Origin: Microcoleus sp. FACHB-672
GTDB taxonomy: Bacteria; Cyanobacteriota; Cyanobacteriia; Cyanobacteriales; Oscillatoriaceae
Direction: 5' to 3'
Assembly (NCBI RefSeq): GCF_014695725.1
Contig: NZ_JACJOU010000012.1
Location: 1 to 64,000, forward strand
Length of the DNA stretch: 64,000 bases
The position numbers and the translations under genes were made by a program. Positions within the stretch are counted from its first letter, which is position 1. The number at the start of each line of letters is the position of its first letter. Below are positions 8,931 through 17,169 of the stretch, in pieces. The notes under the pieces are model-generated. The model made no database searches, was not told the DNA's origin, and saw only the letters and a program-made list of their open reading frames with translations.

Positions 8931-9828
8931 AATTTTTTTTCCACCATTTAATCGTTTGTTCTAATCCTCTACTTGAATTGTATTTTAGTCGCCAATTAAC
9001 CTCGTCCTTTAAACGCTCCACATTAGCAACTAGGAAAGGTGGATCGTTTGACGAAGAAGGAATAGCTCCTAACTGAATTAGCTCTGTACGATTGAATTGA
9101 GTTGCAACTTTATAAATTATATCCTTTAAAGCAACGGGTTCTCCTGACGCAATATTGAGGGCACCAGCAACATCACTTTCTAATAATGCAACAAACGCAT
9201 CTGCCACGTCTTCAACGTACAAAAAATCTCGAATTTGATTGCCATGAGAGCAAAGCGCCGGCTCACCTTTGATTAAAGAATGGATAACCGAGGAAACTAA
9301 TCTGCTAGGATGTTCATGTGGCCCGTAAACAAAGAAAATTCGCCCCCAAGCCGCACTGAGTCGAGTTTGTTGAACAAAAGCATCTAGCATCATTTGAAGA
9401 GAATGCTTGCAAGTGCCATAAACAGTTGCCGGGGAAAGTGGTGTCACTGCCTCAGAACAATATCCATAATTCCAATTATACTCCGCGCAGGTGCCGGCCA
9501 TTACAACCCGCTTTCCTCCATGCTGAACAAATGCCGACAGTAAATCTAAACTTCCTTGAACCCAGCGAAAATTTTCTAAAGAAGTCCAATATTTTCCGGG
9601 TACAGCATACCAAGCGAAATGTAAGAGATGACTGGGCTGCACTTTAGCCATCAATTCATAAACTTGAGAGGATTTTAACAAATTGGCTTGGTGCCAATTT
9701 CCCTCTGATAGAATTTTGTCTACTTGTTTTGAAGAAACTGCGTGGACTTCATAACCCTTTTCTAAAAGCAAGGGCAGACAATGTCCGCCAATAAATCCTG
9801 TTGCGCCAGTCAGTAACACCTTTTTCAT
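8899..9828 (-). CDS. NAD(P)-dependent sugar epimerase/dehydratase (extended SDR), probable 4-ketoreductase
   Basis: The start chosen is the ATG at 9828, which overlaps the TGA of the upstream epimerase gene (ATGA), giving MKKVLLTGATGFIGGH. The GxxGxxG nucleotide-binding motif is at residues 8-14. The catalytic Tyr and Lys are visible as YGTCK (Y137, K141), and the acidic N-terminal-half segments typical of extended SDRs are present. The protein has 309 residues. Its place after a dehydratase, a C-methyltransferase and a 3,5-epimerase suggests it reduces the 4-keto group of the CDP-sugar intermediate. The substrate is inferred from context only. A start eight codons upstream is possible but would run further into the neighbour. 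Confidence 0.83.
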   Translation of the reverse strand: MKKVLLTGATGFIGGHCLPLLLEKGYEVHAVSSKQVDKILSEGNWHQANLLKSSQVYELMAKVQPSHLLHFAWYAVPGKYWTSLENFRWVQGSLDLLSAFVQHGGKRVVMAGTCAEYNWNYGYCSEAVTPLSPATVYGTCKHSLQMMLDAFVQQTRLSAAWGRIFFVYGPHEHPSRLVSSVIHSLIKGEPALCSHGNQIRDFLYVEDVADAFVALLESDVAGALNIASGEPVALKDIIYKVATQFNRTELIQLGAIPSSSNDPPFLVANVERLKDEVNWRLKYNSSRGLEQTIKWWKKNYDTKTSMSSM

Positions 9829-10355
9829 AAAGCAAAGTCCGCGTACTGGCAATCCTTTGTTGAAATTATTTTATCATCAGCCGGCCACTCAATTCTAAGC
9901 CTCGGATCATTCCACTTAATTCCTCTAGCACATTCTGGATGATAAAATTCAGACATTTGATAAAAAACTTCTGTATTATCTTCCAGTGTTTGAAACCCAT
10001 GAGCAAAGCCTTCAGGAATATAGAGCATCTGATAATTGTCAGATATTAATTCTATCCCTAGCCATTGCTTAAAAGTGGAAGAATTAGGCCGTAAGTCTAC
10101 AATCACATCATAAATAGCCCCTTTATGACAGCGCACTAACTTGGCTTCTTCATGGGGGGCTACTTGGTAGTGCATTCCCCGTAAAGTGCCTTTTTTTTTA
10201 TTGAATGAGATATTACACTGAACTAAATTAGAATTTAGCCCACGCAAAGCAAATTCTTGTTGACAAAAACTTCTGGCAAAAAATCCCCGTTCATCTTCCA
10301 AACGCTCAGTTTCAATGATAAATGCACTCTTGAGTTTGGTCTCAGTAAAAATCAT
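9825..10355 (-). CDS. rfbC: dTDP-4-dehydrorhamnose 3,5-epimerase family protein (RmlC/RfbC type)
   Basis: The 176-residue protein is of usual family length and keeps the cupin core. Visible motifs are ERGFFARSF, GTLRGMHYQ with the catalytic-base His at about 62, RCHKGAIYDVIVDLR, and YIPEGFAHGFQTL. RmlC enzymes epimerise C3 and/or C5 of 4-keto-6-deoxy sugars. The operon encodes CDP-glucose rather than dTDP-glucose enzymes, so the substrate is probably a CDP-linked and possibly C-methylated sugar, with single or double epimerisation. It is coupled to the downstream SDR by a 4-base overlap and lies 24 bases after the C-methyltransferase. Confidence 0.9.
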   Translation of the reverse strand: MIFTETKLKSAFIIETERLEDERGFFARSFCQQEFALRGLNSNLVQCNISFNKKKGTLRGMHYQVAPHEEAKLVRCHKGAIYDVIVDLRPNSSTFKQWLGIELISDNYQMLYIPEGFAHGFQTLEDNTEVFYQMSEFYHPECARGIKWNDPRLRIEWPADDKIISTKDCQYADFAL

Positions 10356-10379
10356 GAATTCAGAAAAAAGAAAATGTAG

Positions 10380-11600
10380 TTAAACAATTTTTAATTCAGG
10401 AATTGGAATAATAAAATGCCCTCCATGTGCTCGATACTCAGCTTGCTGGGTTAATATTTCCTCGGCAAAATTCCAGGTCAACAATAAGACGTAATCGGGT
10501 AGAGTTTCTAATAACTTGCTGGGGTCGTAAATAGATAAGTGAGTCCCAGGCGTGTAGTAGCCTTGTTTGATTGTACTGCGATCTACTACAAAATCTAGTG
10601 TTTCTTTGCCTAAACCGAAATAGTTAAGCAATGTACTACCTTTAGCCGAGGCACCGTAGACAGCAATTCGCTTATTTTTTGCTTTTAATTCCCGCAGCAA
10701 AGTCAGCAAGTTGCCGCGCAAGTGTTCAACTTTGGAACCAAAACTCTGGTAAAATAGTAAATCGTCTACACCCCATTCTGCTTCATATTGAAGCATTGTC
10801 TGAACTGTAGATGAACTATTTCCTGATTTTCCTGCGAAAATACGCAATGAACCGCCGTGAATCGGGAGGCGCTCAACTTCAGTAATGAGCAAACCGTGGC
10901 GTTGAAATAACCGATTTAGAGCTGTCAGAGAAAAGTAGCATAAATGCTCGTGGTAGATCGTGTCAAATTCTACTCCATCAATCAAATCTTTTACATAGGG
11001 CACCTCGATTACTGCTATCCCATCTTCTTTGAGCAGCAGGCTTATTCCTGCTACAAAGCCATTCAAATCAGCCACATGAGCTAGTACATTGTTGGCGTGG
11101 ATGATATCAGCCGACTCACTGTCTTCTCGCAACTGCTCGGCTAATTTTTTACCAAAAAACTCGCTAATCGTGCGAATTCCCCGTTTTTCCTGAGCGACTT
11201 TGGCAATATTAACTGCGGGTTCTATACCCAAAACTGGAATGGCTCGTTGATGATAATATTGCAGTAAATAACCATCGTTGCTAGCAACTTCTACGACAAA
11301 ACTGGTGTTATCAAGCTTGCGATTAACAATTAATCGATTAACAATTTCTTTGGCATTCTGCAAAACCGTATCCGAGAAAGAAGAAAAGTAAAGATACTCT
11401 CGAAACAGCTTTTCCGCAGGCACTGTTTCCGTAATTTGCACTAAACTGCAATTAGAACAAAATGCTAAATCTAAAGGATAAGTTCCTTCGGTTTCCTTTA
11501 GTTGCTCAGATGTCAGCAAAGCATTCGCTAAAGGTGTTTTGCCCAAGGAGAGAACTACTGTTAAATTATCACTATCACAGGCGCGACAGATTGCACTCAT
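10380..11600 (-). CDS. Nucleotide-sugar C-methyltransferase (TylC3/NovU-like)
   Basis: The 406-residue protein has the three-part arrangement of sugar C-methyltransferases. An N-terminal zinc domain has Cys5/Cys8 and Cys48/Cys51 around [14 protein letters not shown]-binding domain has [15 protein letters not shown] near residue 100. A C-terminal domain contains [18 protein letters not shown] and [13 protein letters not shown]. Characterised relatives add a methyl group to C3 or C5 of a 4-keto-6-deoxy sugar, giving a branched sugar. The gene overlaps rfbG by 4 bases and precedes the epimerase, the expected order of reactions after the dehydratase. The methylated carbon cannot be told from sequence. 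Confidence 0.88.
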   Translation of the reverse strand: MSAICRACDSDNLTVVLSLGKTPLANALLTSEQLKETEGTYPLDLAFCSNCSLVQITETVPAEKLFREYLYFSSFSDTVLQNAKEIVNRLIVNRKLDNTSFVVEVASNDGYLLQYYHQRAIPVLGIEPAVNIAKVAQEKRGIRTISEFFGKKLAEQLREDSESADIIHANNVLAHVADLNGFVAGISLLLKEDGIAVIEVPYVKDLIDGVEFDTIYHEHLCYFSLTALNRLFQRHGLLITEVERLPIHGGSLRIFAGKSGNSSSTVQTMLQYEAEWGVDDLLFYQSFGSKVEHLRGNLLTLLRELKAKNKRIAVYGASAKGSTLLNYFGLGKETLDFVVDRSTIKQGYYTPGTHLSIYDPSKLLETLPDYVLLLTWNFAEEILTQQAEYRAHGGHFIIPIPELKIV

Positions 11601-12583
11601 AAGGATGCTCCTAGAAACTTATTATACCAAGATATTGTTTCCTGTAAGCCCTCTTCGATAGAAAATAACGGATGCCACTTAAGCATCTGCCGCGCCTTAG
11701 CAGCACTCAGATATTGGCAGCGAATCTCGTTACTCGCCTCGTTTCGGATATCTGGCTCTAAATCAGAATTCATTAGTCTCAGAATTTGGTTAACTAACTC
11801 TAATACTGTTACTTGTCTTTCATTTGAAAAGTTGAAAGCATGACCTCGTAACTCGTGATTCTCAGCTAAACTTTCGGCTAGTAAAGTGTAAGCCGCTGCA
11901 CCATCTTCAACGTAAAAATAGTCTCTCACATAGTTGCCATCAGAGCGAATAATCGGTCGCTGATTCCGCAAGACTGAGCGAATTGTTCCTGGCACTATGC
12001 GATTCCAATTTAGATCGCCGCCACCGTAAAAATTTCCACAACGGGTGATGGCAATCGGCAAGTCATAAGTTTTTGCGTAAGCTTGAGCGATCAAATCACC
12101 ACATGACTTGCTCACATCATAGGGATGACGCCCCATCAATGGGGTTTCTTCGTCATAAGGCAGCTTATCGGGTTCACCATAGGCTTTATCTGATGAAGCC
12201 AACACAATTTGCTTAACAGTGGGGGTGTGTCGGCACGCTTCTAATAATACCCAAGTCCCCGCAATATTTGCCTCAAATGTTGAAATAGGATTGCGGTTTG
12301 CAATGCCTACAATAGTTTGTGCAGCAAGGTGAATAACTGTATCAATTTCATACTCCCCCAGCACTCGTTCTAGCAAAGCTTGATCAAGTAAATCACCCCG
12401 CACTACTTTTACTTGCTCTATTAATCGGCTGCGTACTAATTCACTCTGGGGCACCCAGTCTCTTACTAAGCATACGGCATCAGCGCCTAAATTGATTAGC
12501 CGGCGCACTAACCATCCCCCTACCAAGCCGGTAGCGCCGGTAATAAAGGTAGGGCGATCTTGCCAAAATTGATTTTTGCTCAT
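11597..12583 (-). CDS. rfbG: CDP-glucose 4,6-dehydratase
   Basis: The 328-residue extended SDR has [17 protein letters not shown] with the GxxGxxG motif at 16-22, [19 protein letters not shown] and YDVSK (catalytic Y155, K159). The SDKAYGE and [13 protein letters not shown] blocks are typical of CDP-glucose 4,6-dehydratases, which make CDP-4-keto-6-deoxyglucose. The identification is strengthened by the cytidylyltransferase gene 5 bases upstream, which supplies the substrate. It is slightly shorter than the usual ~355 residues but keeps all catalytic elements. Confidence 0.9.
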   Translation of the reverse strand: MSKNQFWQDRPTFITGATGLVGGWLVRRLINLGADAVCLVRDWVPQSELVRSRLIEQVKVVRGDLLDQALLERVLGEYEIDTVIHLAAQTIVGIANRNPISTFEANIAGTWVLLEACRHTPTVKQIVLASSDKAYGEPDKLPYDEETPLMGRHPYDVSKSCGDLIAQAYAKTYDLPIAITRCGNFYGGGDLNWNRIVPGTIRSVLRNQRPIIRSDGNYVRDYFYVEDGAAAYTLLAESLAENHELRGHAFNFSNERQVTVLELVNQILRLMNSDLEPDIRNEASNEIRCQYLSAAKARQMLKWHPLFSIEEGLQETISWYNKFLGASL

Positions 12584-12588
12584 TCAGT

Positions 12589-13359
12589 TTACTCCCACAC
12601 CTTCCAGGGGGACTTTCCACTCTGCCAGAGGCTTTCTAATAGCCTCACATCCCGCAGCGTATCCATACACTGCCAAAAGTCATAATGCCGATAAGCCGCT
12701 AGCTGTCCATCTGCCGCTAAGTGTTCCAATACATCTGATTCTAAGCTGGAACTATCTCCTTTGAGGTATTTGAAAATTTCCGGTTCTAGTACCAGAAATC
12801 CACCGTTAATCCAGCCTTGACCGACTTGAGGTTTTTCTGTAAATTGAGCCACTAAATCGCCCTCAAAAATCAAACCACCAAATCGTGCCGGTGGGCGAAC
12901 TGCGCTAACCGTTCCTAGTCGCCTATGAGAACGGTGAAACTTTAACAAATCTTGGAGATTAATATTACTAACGCCATCACCGTAAGTCACCATAAAGGTA
13001 TCATCTTTTAGCCAGGATTCTAAACGCTTGAGCCGACCGCCGGTGAGTGCGTGCAGACCTGTATCCATTAAGTGCACTGTCCAATTTTCGCATTCTTTTT
13101 CACGCACATTAACCGAGCCATCAGACAGATTGATTGTCATACTGCCGTTGAGCGTGTAATAGTCCAAGAAGTAACGTTTAATCACTTCTCCTTTGTATCC
13201 CAAAGCTATGAGAAAATCCTTAAATCCATAGTGGGCATATTGTTTCATGATATGCCAAAGAATAGGCCGGCCACCAATCTCTACCATTGGCTTGGGTTTT
13301 ACTTCGGTTTCTTCGGCTAGACGAGTACCTAAACCGCCGGCAAGAATCACAACTCGCAT
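12589..13359 (-). CDS. rfbF: Glucose-1-phosphate cytidylyltransferase
   Basis: The 256-residue protein starts MRVVILAGGLGTRLAEE. It has the nucleotidyltransferase signature GGLGTRLAEETEVKPKPM and the RfbF-specific blocks IALGYKGEVIKRYFLDYY, TGLHALTGGRLKRL and TYGDGVSN, the last with the metal-binding Asp. It makes CDP-glucose from CTP and glucose-1-phosphate. Length and motifs fit full-length RfbF. With rfbG 5 bases downstream it forms the entry step of the operon's CDP-6-deoxy sugar pathway. Confidence 0.94.
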   Translation of the reverse strand: MRVVILAGGLGTRLAEETEVKPKPMVEIGGRPILWHIMKQYAHYGFKDFLIALGYKGEVIKRYFLDYYTLNGSMTINLSDGSVNVREKECENWTVHLMDTGLHALTGGRLKRLESWLKDDTFMVTYGDGVSNINLQDLLKFHRSHRRLGTVSAVRPPARFGGLIFEGDLVAQFTEKPQVGQGWINGGFLVLEPEIFKYLKGDSSSLESDVLEHLAADGQLAAYRHYDFWQCMDTLRDVRLLESLWQSGKSPWKVWE

Positions 13360-13375
13360 CAGTATTTTCCCTTCC

Positions 13376-13792
13376 TTAAGGCTGGTTTACCGGCTGCTTG
13401 ACTTGAGCCAATAGTGCTTTATAATCTTGTCGGTCAGGATGCAGCTTGATAAGTTTTTCTAAAGGTGCTGTTGCCCCCTTAGTGTCCTTCATTTGCAGCC
13501 GAACATTTACCAGTCCTTCCAGTGCTGTTTGGTTCTCTGGTTCCCGCTGCAATACCATTTCATAGCCCCGCGCTTGCCAAGCGAGTGGTGATTCCGCCAG
13601 CGCTGCATCTGTTGTTTGCTGAGTTGGCTTGTCAAAAGCACTCCCAAATAGTTCAGCGCTGCCAAATATCATAGAACCGGCAAACCCTAGGATTCCGACA
13701 ACTGCAAAAACCTGCTGAATCCGCTGAGTCCGCTTGCGGCGGGACATATCATACTCTTTTTCCAGATAACTCATTGGTAATCCTTTTTTCAC
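13376..13792 (-). CDS. Small TPR-like membrane protein at the head of the sugar operon
   Basis: The 138-residue protein has a basic N-terminal segment (SRRKRTQRIQQ), one hydrophobic helix at about 27-47 (VFAVVGILGFAGSMIF), and a helical C-terminal part with TPR-like spacing (LAWQARGYEMVLQREPENQTALEGLVNVRLQ). It is probably a single-pass membrane protein with a soluble repeat domain. Later starts at MSYLEK or MSRRKR are possible. Its stop is 16 bases before rfbF, so it is likely the first cistron. I see no catalytic motif; it may be unrelated to sugar synthesis. Confidence 0.6.
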   Translation of the reverse strand: MKKGLPMSYLEKEYDMSRRKRTQRIQQVFAVVGILGFAGSMIFGSAELFGSAFDKPTQQTTDAALAESPLAWQARGYEMVLQREPENQTALEGLVNVRLQMKDTKGATAPLEKLIKLHPDRQDYKALLAQVKQPVNQP

Positions 13793-14306
13793 CTTATTTT
13801 TTAAAGAGCAAGACTCAGCTCACTCTACATTAATGATGCCCATTTTTTCTAAAAAAGCGATCTTCTTAAAAATAGATTTAGCTAAGGTAGTTAGGGAGTC
13901 AACCAAGCGCCATGCTTTCGCTAGTAGCAAGAAATCGGCGAGACAACTATCTTGGACTCTACAAGATAGATGCCTCGAGAATTTTCTACGTTCCTTGCCG
14001 TATTTTCGAGGCAAAATTCTTGTAATCTTTCTTAACTGCCTTTTCTAACACCCGGATAGGGGACAGCCCTCCAGTGTCTTCTCAAAACGTAAATTTTACT
14101 TGTTACAAATATTTATAATTTTTCTCTTACCTGTTTAATTTTGCCCATAACTGTTGCATCATTAATCTTTAAAAATTAACCGTTTCTCACCGCTTTTTAT
14201 CCTAACGCAAATGTCTCTGCTATCCAAGCACTACAATTCCCCTCATTCTTAAAAGTTAGGCAAAGTTCTGGACATTTGTTCAGCCCCGTTGTGCGATCTC
14301 TACAGC
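13793..14306. other. 514-base intergenic region upstream of the sugar operon
   Basis: No convincing gene is seen. Two short inverted repeats are present: CTATCTTG at 13947-13954 with CAAGATAG at 13962-13969, and TGCCTCGA at 13971-13978 with TCGAGGCA at 14006-14013. The region should hold the promoter for the minus-strand operon that starts at 13792 and the 3' end of the gene at 14307-15491. Confidence 0.4.
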
Positions 14307-15464
14307 TTAAGCTGTTAACAAGTCTCTAATTTTTTCTAGGTTCTCTTTAGCTTCAAGACAACTCGGATTGAACGACAAGGCCTGTTCAAATGCAGCCGCC
14401 GCCTCAGTCCAACGCTTTAGATGAAGATAAGCAAGCCCTAAACCCACAGATGGATCTGTTGTGATGAAACTTTGCTCAAAAGGCTCTCCTTGATAATAGC
14501 TACCCTCACGCCCTACTTGAATGCATTTTTCCAGATAAACACAAGCTCCTAATGGAAATCCTAAAGTCATTAGAGTCATCCCGGCTAGATAGTTTAGAGG
14601 TGGATATTGCGGGCACCATTCCAGTCCTCGCTGAGAAATTAGCATCGCCGTTTCATAATCATTTTGATTGAGCGATTGTGCCCCTAAAGTATAAAGCAGT
14701 GAAGGAACCATGAGAAAATCTTCTGGTGGAGTCCCTTCTAATAAATTTGGAAACAGCCGGTCAAATGCTTCCGCACAACATTCTTGAGCTTTTTCTGGTT
14801 CCTGCATATCGTTATACATTCCAGAAAGGCAATAGAGGAGCATCAGGCTCAAACCTTCTTCCTGTCGAATGCGCTCTAAAATTGGGATATTTCGACTGAA
14901 ATTTTTCTGCTCTAACTCCTCTTCTCCGTAGCCATAATGCAAAATATTAATACTTTCTAAGATAGAAACTTGGTGATGGTTAATGTATTTATTATTATAC
15001 TTTAGTTGCTCGTGAAATCGTCCTTCAAAACTAACTTTTGGGAGATTGCGAAATAATCTCGGAGTAATTAAGGGAGTCATGCTAAGCCTATAATTTTTTT
15101 CAGTGCGTGTTAAAAAATAGGCAAGAATTTCTGAGCGAGAGGAGATTTGCTCTAAAAATTTTTTAGACTCAACAACTAGCTCTTCATCAGCATCAAGTAC
15201 TAAAATCCAGTCTCCTGATGCTTGGGCAATCGAATAATTGCGAGCGGCAGCAAAATCATCGCACCACTGAAAGGAACTAACTTTTGCCCCGTATTGTTTC
15301 GCAATTTCAGGTGTGTTATCTTGAGAGCCGGTATCTACAACAATCATTTCATCAACATAGGGTTTAGCACTCGCTAAGCACCGAGGTAAGTTCTTGCTTT
15401 CATTCTTGACAATCATGCAAAGAGACAAAACAGGTTTTGCAGATGATTCAGAGTTCAAATTCAT
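14307..15464 (-). CDS. GT2 glycosyltransferase with C-terminal TPR repeats
   Basis: The first ATG at 15491 gives 394 residues. The ATG ten codons in (15464) gives MNLNSESSAKPVLSLCMIVKNE and is preferred because homologous domains begin close to LSLCMIVKNE. The GT2 domain (about 1-230) has IVKNESKNLPRCL, VDEMIVVDTGSQDNTPEIA and the metal-binding LVLDADEEL. The rest is helical with TPR spacing, ending in a clear repeat (GLGLAYLHLKRWTEAAAAFEQALSFNPSCLEAKENL). Such SPAC2F3-like GT2-TPR proteins are common in cyanobacteria and sit near glycan clusters. The acceptor is unknown. It lies upstream of, and in the same direction as, the CDP-sugar operon but is separated by 514 bases. Confidence 0.85.
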   Translation of the reverse strand: MNLNSESSAKPVLSLCMIVKNESKNLPRCLASAKPYVDEMIVVDTGSQDNTPEIAKQYGAKVSSFQWCDDFAAARNYSIAQASGDWILVLDADEELVVESKKFLEQISSRSEILAYFLTRTEKNYRLSMTPLITPRLFRNLPKVSFEGRFHEQLKYNNKYINHHQVSILESINILHYGYGEEELEQKNFSRNIPILERIRQEEGLSLMLLYCLSGMYNDMQEPEKAQECCAEAFDRLFPNLLEGTPPEDFLMVPSLLYTLGAQSLNQNDYETAMLISQRGLEWCPQYPPLNYLAGMTLMTLGFPLGACVYLEKCIQVGREGSYYQGEPFEQSFITTDPSVGLGLAYLHLKRWTEAAAAFEQALSFNPSCLEAKENLEKIRDLLTA

Positions 15465-15547
15465 TTGATGAATGTAGTTTTTATGACACAATTTATTATC
15501 TAGTTTAACAAGTTGAATTGATTGAATAAACTCACCCAGTGATATAA

Positions 15548-16342
15548 ATGTTTTGGTATACCGGCAGCCCCATTGAATCAGGCACCTTGGAACTGGCCAT
15601 TGACGATCCGGGATTCATTTACGGGGCCACAGTCTTTACCACACTGCGAGTTTATCATGACTCGCTAGATCATCCTTTGACAAACTGGGCCGGCCACTGT
15701 GAACGCCTGAAATTCAGCCTGCAAACTTTTGGATGGCAACAACCAGACTGGCACCGGCTGCGTCAGGGTGCCGAACTGATGAAGGAAAACTGGCCGGTAT
15801 TGAGAATGGTTATTTTCCCAGATGGGCGAGAACTGATTACAGGACGTATTTTACCGGCAGACTTGGCTAACCGGCAACAGAACGGCATCCGCGCTTGGCT
15901 GGCAGACTCCCCCGACTACGCCAGAGCCCTACCGGCTCACAAAACTGGCAACTACCTGCCGGCTTGGCTGGCCCTGCAAACTGCCCTAAAACAGGGGACT
16001 CAGGAAGCAATTTTAGTAGACTCAGCCGGCAACTGGCTAGAAAGCAGCACCGGCAACCTCTGGGGATGGCGAGATCAGCAATGGTGGACACCGCCGATAG
16101 ATACAGGAATTCTAGCCGGCCTGATGCGCTCACAGATTGTTAACTGGCTAAAACAACATCAAGTGTCGGTGACAGAAGAACCTTGGTCAACTGAATTCGT
16201 AAAAGAATTTGAAGCCCTCGCCTATACCAACAGCATCATGGAAATCATTCCCATCCATACGGTTTTAGCCGGCAGCACTCAACTTACCTATAACCTAAAC
16301 CACCTCGCCTTCCAGCAAATCCGCTCACTCTGGCATACCTGA
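15548..16342 (+). CDS. Class IV PLP-dependent aminotransferase (PabC/IlvE-like)
   Basis: The 264-residue protein is a fold-type IV PLP enzyme. The opening AIDDPGFIYGATVFTTLRVY is the usual substrate-side block. HKTGNYLPAWLAL near residue 130 contains the PLP-binding Lys, and WLESSTGNLWGW holds the conserved Glu and the STGN phosphate-binding loop. Its short length and STGNLW block fit 4-amino-4-deoxychorismate lyase (folate synthesis) or a small branched-chain or D-amino-acid aminotransferase. I cannot separate these by eye. It is transcribed away from the GT2-TPR gene, so 15465-15547 should carry divergent promoters. Confidence 0.85.
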   Translation: MFWYTGSPIESGTLELAIDDPGFIYGATVFTTLRVYHDSLDHPLTNWAGHCERLKFSLQTFGWQQPDWHRLRQGAELMKENWPVLRMVIFPDGRELITGRILPADLANRQQNGIRAWLADSPDYARALPAHKTGNYLPAWLALQTALKQGTQEAILVDSAGNWLESSTGNLWGWRDQQWWTPPIDTGILAGLMRSQIVNWLKQHQVSVTEEPWSTEFVKEFEALAYTNSIMEIIPIHTVLAGSTQLTYNLNHLAFQQIRSLWHT

Positions 16343-16529
16343 ACTGCGTATTTTCTCTGATTCAGCACTTAATATTAATCGTTGCCACCACACAATTCTT
16401 CAAAATTAGAAACAAAAGTTCTCGTGTTCTGTTCAAAAGATGGACAATTAAGCAAGGCTGGCCAATTCCTGGACAAGATGAAACCAGATCGTAAAAATAA
16501 AAACGTACTTTTGAAAGCAGCACAGAGTC

Positions 16530-16793
16530 ATGGCAGATTCTTCAGAGTTTTTCTACCCTCGCAGTCGCTACTACGGCAAAGTCAAGCCAGAGAACTTGAT
16601 ATTTAATGCGAATTTACAGGAATTTGCTCAACGAGTGAGCTACATTAGCAATTTAGAAACAGGGGGGAAACTGCCGCCTGAAGTCGCCTACCAGGAAATA
16701 AAAGTGCTCTGGAAGCAGCTCAAGCACACGAAAAAACAGCTGGGAATTGGCAAAAATCCCTTTCAGGATGAAGAAAACAACGCGGCCTCCTAG
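16530..16793 (+). CDS. DUF7219-like conserved cyanobacterial protein
   Basis: The 87-residue protein begins MADSSEFFYPRSRYYGKVKPENLIFNANLQEFAQRV and ends with a charged helical part (VLWKQLKHTKKQLGIG). I recognise it as the small DUF7219 type, conserved in cyanobacteria and without known function. It has no signal peptide, membrane segment or Cys cluster. The ATG at 16530 is in good context with the conserved N-terminus, but no strong Shine-Dalgarno sequence is seen. Confidence 0.7.
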   Translation: MADSSEFFYPRSRYYGKVKPENLIFNANLQEFAQRVSYISNLETGGKLPPEVAYQEIKVLWKQLKHTKKQLGIGKNPFQDEENNAAS

Positions 16794-17169
16794 GGGAGCG
16801 AAGCACTGGGCTTCAGGAACCCACAATCAAATCTACCTTGAGGAGGATTTAGCCGAGAAGCCCGGTTCATTACATTAAGCTTATCCGCTCAGGGAAAGTG
16901 TCTCTAGGCTGAGAAACAGCTCACAGCCTATTACTCAATTTCTTTCCGGGTTTTAACATCAGGACGCTTCTCAATCGGGAAGGGCTAATAAAAAAAACGA
17001 CCAGCTTCATCCAAAAGCTGGCCAATTAAAAATTTTTGAATTTTGTTGTCGTACTAACAGGAGGCTTACCGAGCTGCGCGTTCCCAGGCGTGCGGCGGGT
17101 ATTTGTCTGTTAATTCTTTACTTAAAAACATTGTAACAGACGACACTAAACTTTTGTTACAAAAGTTTA
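16794..17169. other. Intergenic region between convergent genes
   Basis: No gene is seen. The stretch holds a GC-richer segment (about 16795-16870) and the minus-strand terminator at 16990-17022. The remainder is without recognisable structure. Confidence 0.4.
16990..17022 (-). terminator. Rho-independent terminator of rqcH
   Basis: On the minus strand GGCCAGCTT (about 17014-17022) pairs with AAGCTGGTC (16999-17007) across a short TTGGATG loop, followed by a run of eight or so T at 16990-16997. It lies about 150 bases beyond the stop of the minus-strand rqcH gene. Confidence 0.8.

Noticed and set aside
13820-14048. Overlapping short frames of 64 and 71 residues on both strands between the sugar operon and the GT2-TPR gene.
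   Set aside because: They mirror each other, show no family motifs, have no ribosome-binding site, and lie over two small inverted repeats.
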